Below, piece after piece: positions 7,255-13,320 of a DNA stretch of 13,320 bases. A program made the position numbers and the translations under genes. Source of the stretch: Ekhidna sp. (GTDB taxonomy: Bacteria > Bacteroidota > Bacteroidia > Cytophagales > Cyclobacteriaceae); assembly GCA_013214445.1 (NCBI GenBank), contig JABSPG010000052.1, positions 1-13,320 of the forward strand, read 5' to 3'. How positions within the stretch are numbered: the first letter of the stretch is position 1; each line of letters begins with the position of its first letter. The notes under the pieces are model-generated. The model was given only the letters and a program-made list of their open reading frames with translations, did not search any database and was not told the DNA's origin.

Positions 7255-8538
7255 TTATTGTCCTAGTTCTTTGAGATCAAAACCAATGTCTCCTCTAAAC
7301 CTCTTCCCTTCCCAATCAATGTTTTCTCCGCCAGAATAGGATTTGCTCAGTGCTTCTCCAAGATTTTTACCCAAACCAGTCAAAGCGATCACGCGCCCTC
7401 CGTTGGTGACTAGTTTCCCCTCTTGCTTCTTGGTGCCGGCATGAAATGGTAAAACACTTCTGATATCACCCACTGAAATTTCATGGCCTTTTTCATAAAA
7501 CTCCGGGTATCCTCTGCTGACATACACCACTGTAGATGCAGTAAATCGTTCATATTCAATTTCAGTGTCATATAACTTCTGATCAGCAGCTGCGATTAAC
7601 AGATCAAGAAAGTCCGTTTTGATTCTAGGTAATACAACTTCTGTTTCAGGATCTCCCATACGAACATTGTATTCAATAACAAAAGGATCACCACCCACAT
7701 TTATCAACCCAAAAAAGATAAACCCACAGTACTTCACCCCCTCCTTCTTCAAGCCTTCAATCGTAGGCTTTATTATTCTAGTATTTACTTTTTCCTTAAA
7801 CGCTCTGTCTGCAAAGAGTACCGGTGAAACTGCACCCATACCTCCAGTATTAAGACCCGTATCTCGTTCTCCGATTCTCTTATAGTCTTTTGCTTCTGGT
7901 AGAATGCGATAGTCGTTACCATCAGTGATTACAAAGAATGATACCTCAATTCCTTTTAAAAACTGTTCCAGCAAAACTTTCTCACTCGCCTTACCAAACT
8001 TCCTGCCCTCTACCAAATCCCTCAACGACTCTCTAGCATCTCGCAATTCCTCAGTGATTATAACCCCTTTTCCACCAGCTAATCCATCTGCTTTTAGTAC
8101 ATATGGAGGATCCCATCTCTCCATGTATTTTGTGATTTCCTGAAGGTTTTCCATGGTAACTGTTCTGGAATCAGCAGTAGGGATATCATGACGCTTCATA
8201 AATTCTTTAGCGTACTCCTTACTGCCCTCCAATTTTGCTCCCTCTGCATCGGGCCCAATAATCTTTAGATTATCAAATTCACTTTTTGCTCTAAAGTGAT
8301 CGACAATACCGTTCACTAGAGGGTCCTCTGGTCCGACAATGAGCATTTTAATGTCATGTTCCTTGATGGCTGATTCAACTTTCGCGAAATTTTTTGCATC
8401 CAAATCAAGGTTTGTCCCGACTTTGTCAGTCCCTCCATTACCTGGAGCTATGAAAATTTGACCACACTTCGGACTCTGCTTGACTTTCCATGCAAGCGCA
8501 TGTTCTCGACCACCGGAACCAAGAATTAGAATGTTCAT
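7255..8538 (-). CDS. purD: Phosphoribosylamine-glycine ligase (GAR synthetase)
   Basis: PurD joins glycine to 5-phosphoribosylamine with ATP, making GAR in step two of de novo purine synthesis. The 427-residue length is normal. Seen in order: an N-terminal nucleotide-fold start MNILILGSGGREHALAWK, IVGPEDPLVNGI (67-78), the ATP-grasp region with VLKADGLAGGKGV (147-159), ERDTGLNTGGMGA (224-236) and the metal/ATP-binding signature EYNVRMGDPETEVVLPR (289-305). The C-terminal domain has VVYVSRGYPE (337-346), where the second residue of the common SGGYP motif is Arg. This is an oddity but lies outside the ATP site. The ATG at 8538 gives the canonical N-terminus. It lies between recQ (66 bases upstream) and the PSP1 gene (55 bases downstream), away from other purine genes. 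No PurR-like box or riboswitch is evident in the short leader. Confidence 0.96.
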   Translation of the reverse strand: MNILILGSGGREHALAWKVKQSPKCGQIFIAPGNGGTDKVGTNLDLDAKNFAKVESAIKEHDIKMLIVGPEDPLVNGIVDHFRAKSEFDNLKIIGPDAEGAKLEGSKEYAKEFMKRHDIPTADSRTVTMENLQEITKYMERWDPPYVLKADGLAGGKGVIITEELRDARESLRDLVEGRKFGKASEKVLLEQFLKGIEVSFFVITDGNDYRILPEAKDYKRIGERDTGLNTGGMGAVSPVLFADRAFKEKVNTRIIKPTIEGLKKEGVKYCGFIFFGLINVGGDPFVIEYNVRMGDPETEVVLPRIKTDFLDLLIAAADQKLYDTEIEYERFTASTVVYVSRGYPEFYEKGHEISVGDIRSVLPFHAGTKKQEGKLVTNGGRVIALTGLGKNLGEALSKSYSGGENIDWEGKRFRGDIGFDLKELGQ

Positions 8539-8580
8539 TTTAAGGTAATTTGAATTGGAAGCTAAGTTCTGCGTATTGCA

Positions 8581-8601
8581 GGTTTTTTCAAAGAAAAATC
8601 C
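8581..8601 (-). other. Weak inverted repeat after recQ
   Basis: On the plus strand GGTTTTTTC (8581-8589) and GAAAAATCC (8593-8601) are inverted around AAA, with one mismatch (A opposite A in the minus-strand RNA). In the recQ transcript the hairpin begins 3 bases after the stop codon. It is AT-rich with only three G-C pairs, and no separate U tract follows, so it is at most a weak terminator or mRNA end structure before purD. Confidence 0.3.
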
Positions 8602-8604
8602 ACC

Positions 8605-10803
8605 TTAGTGGGCATATTCAGACATGAACTTCACTCGCATCAATCTGACCTCATCCTCACTGTAATACTCACCAAGTTCATCCATGGCTACTGTAAGCTC
8701 ATCTGTTTCGGCATTAAGGAAGTAATCGTAAATATCATCCTGCCTGTCATCGTCCAGTAGTTGATCGATATAATAGTCGATGTTCAGTTTCGTACCAGAG
8801 TAACAGATGTTTTCAACTTCGGCAATTACATCTTCATACTTCATTCCCCTTGCTTCAGCGATCTCCTCAAAATCCATCTTCTGATCAATGTGCTGAATGA
8901 TATAGATTTTGTTTTTTGACTTAGTACCTGAGGTCTTGATTAATACATCGGAGGCAGTCACAATGTCATTATCTTCGATGTAATCTGCAATCATTTGCAA
9001 GAATGGCTCACCGAATTTTCTGGCCTTGCTTTCTCCTACCCCAACGATCTGCTTTAGGTCATCCATGCTGGTTGGGTAGACTGTGCACATCTCCTCCATA
9101 GAGGGGTCACTGAAAATGACATAAGGAGGTATATCCTCTTGGTGCGCAATGTCTTTTCGGAGTTTCTTGAGCATTCCGAAAAGCACTTTGTCATAGGCAC
9201 TCACATTTACTGGAGCCTTATCAAGATCCTCTTCGCTATCTGCATCCGCGTCATACTCATGGTCCTTAGAAAGTTTATGAGAATAGGGACTATCCAGAAA
9301 AGCATCTCCTTTTTTCGATACTTGGAATACCGCAGGGTTTTCAATGTCTTTCTTCAAAAATTCATGAAGAAGTGTCTGCCTAATGGCTGACCTCCAGAAG
9401 TTTTCGTCACTATTGATGTCTTTTCCTTTGCCAAAAACATCGAGTTTATCGTGATCGTAGCTCTTGACATGCTGTGTAGCTTTGCCGACGATCAATGCCG
9501 CCAAATGATTGATATCAAATCGCTCGTTTGTCAGTTTCACTGCTTGAATTACCAACTCAATGATCTCTTGCCCCTCAAATTGTTCCTTTGGATGCCGACA
9601 GCTGTCACACATTCCGCGACAGTTTTTATCATTTACTTCATATTCCTCACCAAAGTAATGAAGTAGCTGCTTTCGCCGGCAAACAGATGACTCTGCATAT
9701 GACGCCATTTCTTCCAGTAAGAACCGAGCGTTTTCACGCTCAGTAACTGCTTTGTCTTTGTTGAATTTCTCCAACTTCAGAATGTCATTGTAAGAATAGA
9801 ACATCAAGCAATTGCTATTGATGCCATCTCGCCCTGCCCTTCCAGTCTCTTGGTAGTATCCCTCAATAGACTTAGGAGCATCATAATGAACAACAAACCG
9901 GACGTCTGGCTTGTCTATTCCCATTCCAAAAGCGATGGTCGCCACAATAACATCCACATCTTCGTTTAAGAATCCATCTTGGTTCTTCATTCGCTCCTTA
10001 GATTCCATTCCGGCATGGTAGGGTGCTGCATTTATGTCATTTACCTTTAAAAATTCAGCAATTTCCTCAACCTTCTTTCTACTCAAGCAATAGATAATCC
10101 CACTCTGACCTTTGTGATCTTTAATGAATTTGATTAGCTGCTTCTTGGCATTTTGCTTTGGACGAACCTCGTAATAAAGATTCGTTCGATTGAATGATGA
10201 CTTAAACAACTGAGCACCATCCATAGATAGGTTCTTTTGAATATCCAACTGGACCTTCGGGGTGGCAGTAGCAGTCAGCGCAATCATCGGAATATCACCC
10301 AATTTCGCAATGATGTCTTTGATCCTTCTGTACTCAGGCCTAAAATCATGACCCCACTCAGATATACAATGCGCTTCATCTATAGCTACAAAGGATATTT
10401 TCGCTTGCTTCAAAAACTCAACATTCTCCTCTTTGGTCAAAGACTCTGGTGCTACGTATAGCAACTTTACGGTTCCAGAGATTGTATCTTTTTTGACACG
10501 ATTACTTTCTGATTTCGTGAGCGTAGAGTTAAGGAAGCGAGCATGGATGCCGACCGCATTCATCTGATCAACTTGGTTTTTCATTAACGCAATGAGTGGC
10601 GAAATGACAATCGCAGTTCCTCCTTGAACAATTGCTGGTAACTGATAACAAAGAGATTTACCCGCTCCTGTAGGCATGATCACAAAGGTGTTCTGTCCGC
10701 CAAGAATATGGTGAATAATTTCCTCTTGCCTGCCCCTGAATTGATCATATCCAAACACACGCTTCAAGCTCTCTCTAAGACTCACTTCTGAAGTTGTCTC
10801 CAT
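8605..10803 (-). CDS. recQ: ATP-dependent DNA helicase RecQ
   Basis: RecQ is a 3'-5' DNA helicase acting in recombination repair and stalled-fork processing. Of 732 residues, 17-30 are motif 0 (FGYDQFRGRQEEII), 44-50 Walker A (PTGAGKS), 142-145 DEAH, and 318-327 the QETGRAGRDG motif with the arginine finger. A zinc site is formed by Cys375, 395, 399 and 402; the last group reads CRGMCDSC, one residue longer than the common CxxCxxC. The winged-helix RQC region follows at about 410-505 and the HRDC domain at about 532-612, with VGVGESKARKFG at 587-598. The last 120 residues are an acidic extension found in Bacteroidota RecQ proteins (for example NIDYYIDQLLDDD at 674-686). The ATG at 10803 is directly before the motif-0 region. 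It is divergent from manC and probably uses the promoter with the AATATTTG box at 10861-10854. Confidence 0.96.
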   Translation of the reverse strand: METTSEVSLRESLKRVFGYDQFRGRQEEIIHHILGGQNTFVIMPTGAGKSLCYQLPAIVQGGTAIVISPLIALMKNQVDQMNAVGIHARFLNSTLTKSESNRVKKDTISGTVKLLYVAPESLTKEENVEFLKQAKISFVAIDEAHCISEWGHDFRPEYRRIKDIIAKLGDIPMIALTATATPKVQLDIQKNLSMDGAQLFKSSFNRTNLYYEVRPKQNAKKQLIKFIKDHKGQSGIIYCLSRKKVEEIAEFLKVNDINAAPYHAGMESKERMKNQDGFLNEDVDVIVATIAFGMGIDKPDVRFVVHYDAPKSIEGYYQETGRAGRDGINSNCLMFYSYNDILKLEKFNKDKAVTERENARFLLEEMASYAESSVCRRKQLLHYFGEEYEVNDKNCRGMCDSCRHPKEQFEGQEIIELVIQAVKLTNERFDINHLAALIVGKATQHVKSYDHDKLDVFGKGKDINSDENFWRSAIRQTLLHEFLKKDIENPAVFQVSKKGDAFLDSPYSHKLSKDHEYDADADSEEDLDKAPVNVSAYDKVLFGMLKKLRKDIAHQEDIPPYVIFSDPSMEEMCTVYPTSMDDLKQIVGVGESKARKFGEPFLQMIADYIEDNDIVTASDVLIKTSGTKSKNKIYIIQHIDQKMDFEEIAEARGMKYEDVIAEVENICYSGTKLNIDYYIDQLLDDDRQDDIYDYFLNAETDELTVAMDELGEYYSEDEVRLMRVKFMSEYAH

Positions 10804-10853
10804 TCTAAGATTTAGATGTAAAGTAATAAGTTAGTTAAATCCTTGATCGCAAA

Positions 10854-10885
10854 CAAATATTCCACCAGGGTGCAGTGTACAATTG
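10854..10885 (-). promoter_or_regulatory. Candidate recQ promoter
   Basis: On the minus strand TTG (10882-10880) is followed after 18 bases by AATATTTG (10861-10854), which matches the Bacteroidota pattern TTG-N17-23-TAnnTTTG except for the first base of the -7 box. The start codon lies about 50 bases downstream of the -7 box. The -33 TTG is half of the palindrome GTACAATTGTAC and mirrors the manC promoter exactly. Pattern seen; promoter activity inferred. Confidence 0.5.
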
Positions 10886-10888
10886 TAC
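10877..10888. repeat. 12-bp perfect palindrome at the divergent promoter centre
   Basis: GTACAATTGTAC is a perfect palindrome and extends to an 18-bp inverted repeat, AGTGTACAATTGTACGCT (10874-10891), with one unpaired position pair. It carries the -33 TTG of the manC promoter on the plus strand and that of recQ on the minus strand. A dimeric regulator bound here would cover both -33 elements; that operator function is inference. Confidence 0.55.
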
Positions 10889-10911
10889 GCTCTTGAGAAG
10901 CGTTATATTTG
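10883..10911 (+). promoter_or_regulatory. Candidate manC promoter (Bacteroidota type)
   Basis: TTG (10883-10885), 18 bases, then TATATTTG (10904-10911), a full match to the Bacteroidota primary sigma consensus TTG-N17-23-TAnnTTTG. The manC ATG at 10950 is 38 bases beyond the -7 box, which leaves an ordinary leader of roughly 30 bases. The leader ends in an A/T-rich stretch before the ATG without a Shine-Dalgarno sequence, as is usual in this phylum. Confidence 0.65.
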
Positions 10912-10949
10912 CGAGACTAGTTTCTAATGCTAATTTCTAATAAAAATAT

Positions 10950-12026
10950 ATGAGTTCAAACATTTATGTGGTGATTATGGCCGGCGGTAGCGGCACTCGT
11001 TTCTGGCCTTACAGTAGAGATACAAAACCCAAGCAATTTCTCGATGTATTAGGTACTGGACGATCCCTATTGCAAATGACGTTTGATCGCTTCACTGCAA
11101 TCACTACTCCTGACAAAATCTTAGTTGTCTCTAACGATAAGTATGATGATTTAATCAAAGAGCAACTACCGGAACTGGGAGAGCATCAAATACTATTAGA
11201 AACAGAGAAAAGGAACACTGCTCCATGCATTGCCTATGCAGCGTACAAAATCATGAAGCAAGATCCTAATGCTGTGCTGGTGGTTAGCCCTTCGGATCAT
11301 GTCATCTTTAAGGAAGACGCTTTCAATGAAGTGATCGGTACTTCCATAGAAGACGCCACAAATAACGAACACCTGATCACCATCGGAATACGACCCAACC
11401 GACCAGAAACTGGATATGGATATATCCAGTATTTGACAGATTCTGATAGCAAAGTAAAAAAAGTCAAGACCTTCACGGAGAAGCCCGAGTTGGATCTGGC
11501 AGTTAAATTTTTGGAAAGCGGCGATTTTCTATGGAACTCAGGTATATTCGTCTGGTCGATAGATGCCATCATAAAGGCCTTTGAAAAGCATGAAGAAGGG
11601 ATCGCTAGCTTGTTTGCTGATGGTCTATCCGAATATTACACAGATTCAGAAAAAGCCTTCATCAAAAAAACCTACAGCCACTGTAAGAACATCTCTATTG
11701 ACTATGCGATTATGGAAAAGGCTGAAAATGTCTATGTTGTTCCGGGTGACTTTGGGTGGTCTGATCTTGGATCATGGAATGCCTTGCACGAAATAAAAGA
11801 CAAAGATGAAAACGAGAATGTGATTGAAGGATCGGTCATGACCTACGCATCAAAAGACAATTACATCAAAGGGAAGAAAGATAAAGTCATTGTTGCCCAA
11901 GGATGCGAAGGAATGCTCATCGCAGACTTTGATGATGTGCTTCTGATCTGCAAAAAAGAAGACTCCTCCATCTTCAGAGATTTTATAACCGATGTAAAGG
12001 CTGAGAAAGGAGAAAAATATATTTAA
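10950..12026 (+). CDS. manC: Mannose-1-phosphate guanylyltransferase
   Basis: The enzyme makes GDP-mannose from mannose-1-phosphate and GTP, a precursor for capsule, O-antigen and glycoprotein sugars. The protein has 358 residues and only the nucleotidyltransferase part: the pyrophosphorylase signature GGSGTRFWPYSRDTKPKQF (12-30), SPSDH (113-117), RPETGYGYI (151-159), FTEKPE (175-180), WNSGIF (195-200) and GDFGWSDLGSW (266-276). The C-terminal cupin isomerase domain of bifunctional ManC/AlgA enzymes (about 470 residues) is absent, so isomerisation must come from another gene. The ATG at 10950 directly precedes the N-terminal beta strand. It stands alone behind its own promoter, and its stop TAA overlaps the stop of rlmB on the other strand. 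Some databases would call it manC1 or GMP; the activity is well supported. Confidence 0.93.
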   Translation: MSSNIYVVIMAGGSGTRFWPYSRDTKPKQFLDVLGTGRSLLQMTFDRFTAITTPDKILVVSNDKYDDLIKEQLPELGEHQILLETEKRNTAPCIAYAAYKIMKQDPNAVLVVSPSDHVIFKEDAFNEVIGTSIEDATNNEHLITIGIRPNRPETGYGYIQYLTDSDSKVKKVKTFTEKPELDLAVKFLESGDFLWNSGIFVWSIDAIIKAFEKHEEGIASLFADGLSEYYTDSEKAFIKKTYSHCKNISIDYAIMEKAENVYVVPGDFGWSDLGSWNALHEIKDKDENENVIEGSVMTYASKDNYIKGKKDKVIVAQGCEGMLIADFDDVLLICKKEDSSIFRDFITDVKAEKGEKYI

Positions 12027-12763
12027 GCTCTGCGCTGGCGCTGTACTTCGTATAGCGCCATACCAGCTGCTACTCCCACATTCAGGGATTCTATAGATCC
12101 TGACATTGGTACTTTTACCACACGATTAGAAAGCTCCAGCAACTCATCTGAAATGCCAGCCTCTTCCGAGCCCATGATGATCGCTGTGGGTATAGTAAAA
12201 TCAGCTTTGGTCAAAACCTTCTTGGTCTTTTCAGAGCAAGAAACAATGGAATAGCCTGACTCTTGAAGAAACCTAGCCGCATCAACCAGATTCTTTTCTC
12301 GACACACGGGAAGATAGTTGAACGCTCCCGCAGAAGTCTTGACCGCATCTTCATTAATCTGAGCACCTCCTCTTGCCGGAATCACCAAAGCATGCACTCC
12401 CATACACTCAGCTGTTCTGGCGATAGCACCAAAGTTTCTAATATCTGTGATCTCATCTAAGATCAGAACTAATGGGTTTTTACCTTCTTCAAAAAGTTTT
12501 GGGACGATATGCTCCAATGTATGATACTGAACTGGTGATATCAGCGCCACCACCCCTTGGTGATTCTTCTTTGTAAACTTATTGATACGCTCTATAGGAA
12601 CTTTCGAAATGGGCGTGGAAGTCTGATGCAACTCCAGCATCAACTCCCTGTACAGATCTCCCTTCAAACTTTTCTGAATAAAGACTCGCTCCATGTGCTG
12701 ACCAGACTTGATTGCCTCAATCACAGTGCGAATACCATAAATAATATTTGACTTCTTATTCAT
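12023..12763 (-). CDS. rlmB: TrmH-family 23S rRNA (guanosine-2'-O-)-methyltransferase
   Basis: A SpoU/TrmH (SPOUT) enzyme of the RlmB group, which uses S-adenosylmethionine to methylate the 2'-OH of a guanosine in the 23S rRNA peptidyl-transferase region (G2251 in E. coli). The 246 residues match the family length. The N-terminal L30e-like substrate domain covers about 5-75 and begins with YGIRTVIEAI (9-18). The trefoil-knot domain shows motif 1 DEITDIRNFGAIARTAE (103-119, with Arg116), motif 2 IIMGSEEAGIS (195-205) and motif 3 VPMSGSIESLNVGVAAG (218-234). The ATG at 12763 directly follows the TGA of the GWxTD gene (TGAATG), so translation is likely coupled. The stop overlaps that of manC within TTAA. 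Exact target is inferred; a related family member with tRNA or another rRNA site as target is the alternative. Confidence 0.9.
   Translation of the reverse strand: MNKKSNIIYGIRTVIEAIKSGQHMERVFIQKSLKGDLYRELMLELHQTSTPISKVPIERINKFTKKNHQGVVALISPVQYHTLEHIVPKLFEEGKNPLVLILDEITDIRNFGAIARTAECMGVHALVIPARGGAQINEDAVKTSAGAFNYLPVCREKNLVDAARFLQESGYSIVSCSEKTKKVLTKADFTIPTAIIMGSEEAGISDELLELSNRVVKVPMSGSIESLNVGVAAGMALYEVQRQRRA
12036..12060 (+). terminator. Strong hairpin after manC, inside the 3' end of rlmB
   Basis: TGGCGCTGTAC (12036-12046) and GTATAGCGCCA (12050-12060) pair around a TTC loop: ten Watson-Crick pairs plus one G-U in the manC transcript. The stem starts 10 bases after the manC stop. No U tract follows, so it is not a textbook intrinsic terminator; it may stop or protect the manC mRNA 3' end. 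In rlmB mRNA the same stem has one A-C mismatch and lies in codons for the last residues. Confidence 0.45.
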
Positions 12764-13320
12764 TCAGATCCCTCGACGTAGATAGGTTATTTGGTTGAAC
12801 CACAGCTCCTGGAAGTTTCCATTTCTGCGAAGCGAGTAGGTTCTTGGGGCAAAAAAAGACGATATGACTGTGAACTCAAAAGCTTTACCATCATCATAAT
12901 ACCATTCCTCGCTGTTCCCGGTTCTGTAGACTTCATCCGGCGCTCCAAAGACTATATACATCATACCCCTGTCTGTCTTCCATCCAGGTTTGAAGTCGGT
13001 AAAAAGTCGGTTGGCATTTCGAACCCAAGTATAGTATCTTCTAATAGCAGCTCGCGCTTTTGACTGGGTGTCGTAGGTATTCATCCAAAAGGAATCAAAG
13101 TTTTGCTTTAGGTTCTTCGCGTTAATTATTGACTTTTTTTCAGGCTCGCTCGTCAGGTAAAACATCGCCTCCACCAGTTCCGGTAGCTGCCTGCTATCAG
13201 GAAAATAAGGAGGCATCCGAAGCATCGTTACACCCAAAGCAGCTGCAGAGTCTCTCCTGACCGTATAGAACTTTTGTTCTTCAAATTCTGACAACCCACT
13301 AAAGACTAATGTAGTATCCA
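12764..13320 (-). CDS. GWxTD domain-containing protein, C-terminal part (partial)
   Basis: The frame enters from the right edge and ends at TGA (12766-12764); about 185 residues are visible. A TTG at 13294-13292 has open frame upstream (DTTLVFSG precedes it), so the real start is outside the window. The diagnostic motif GWKTDRG is encoded at 12985-12965, followed by MMYIVFGAPDEVYRTG and SEEWYYDDG, the typical GWxTD core. Upstream are YTWVRNANRLFTDFKP and an alpha-helical region. These proteins in Bacteroidota are usually 400 residues or more, often with a signal peptide that would be in the missing part. The function of the family is unknown. The gene directly precedes rlmB with no spacer, suggesting one transcript but not necessarily one pathway. 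Confidence 0.85.
   Translation of the reverse strand, partial: DTTLVFSGLSEFEEQKFYTVRRDSAAALGVTMLRMPPYFPDSRQLPELVEAMFYLTSEPEKKSIINAKNLKQNFDSFWMNTYDTQSKARAAIRRYYTWVRNANRLFTDFKPGWKTDRGMMYIVFGAPDEVYRTGNSEEWYYDDGKAFEFTVISSFFAPRTYSLRRNGNFQELWFNQITYLRRGI

Noticed and set aside
13292..13294. TTG as the start of the GWxTD gene
   Set aside because: The frame stays open to the window edge and the visible part is only the C-terminal portion of a longer family, so this is an internal Leu.

Overview
The window looks like chromosomal DNA from a gliding member of the Bacteroidota, most likely of the Cytophagales type. The evidence is a GldH-type motility lipoprotein, a Bacteroidota-style Cys-rich PSP1 protein, a 732-residue RecQ with the long C-terminal extension usual in that phylum, a GWxTD protein, an AT-leaning base composition, A-rich rather than Shine-Dalgarno leaders, and a promoter with the phylum-specific TTG / TAnnTTTG elements. 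The species call is inference from protein style only.

Layout, left to right. The 5' part of hemA (glutamyl-tRNA reductase) runs off the left edge on the minus strand. Divergent from it, a plus-strand pair begins: a membrane-anchored double helix-hairpin-helix protein (GTG start at 848), then, 3 bases later, a 1330-residue SF1 helicase with a DUF4011-like N-terminus and a Vsr-like C-terminal tail. Convergent with the helicase, only 9 bases away, is a minus-strand run: recQ, purD, a RicT/YaaT-like PSP1 protein and gldH. The spacing (66, 55 and 1 base) allows partial co-transcription. From a shared divergent region (10804-10949) manC reads rightwards. Its stop codon overlaps that of rlmB, which is on the minus strand and starts directly after the stop of a GWxTD-domain gene that enters from the right edge.

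Most genes are housekeeping: tetrapyrrole synthesis (hemA), purine synthesis (purD), GDP-mannose supply for surface polysaccharide (manC), rRNA methylation (rlmB), recombination (recQ) and gliding (gldH). The two parts that stand out are the HhH/DUF4011-helicase-Vsr pair, an architecture linked to phage defence in other bacteria, and the recQ-manC intergenic region. There the two opposed promoters appear to share one 12-bp palindrome carrying both -33 elements, each exactly 18 bases from its -7 box. No tRNA, rRNA, CRISPR array, insertion sequence or integrase is visible, and no gene-free stretch exceeds 150 bases.
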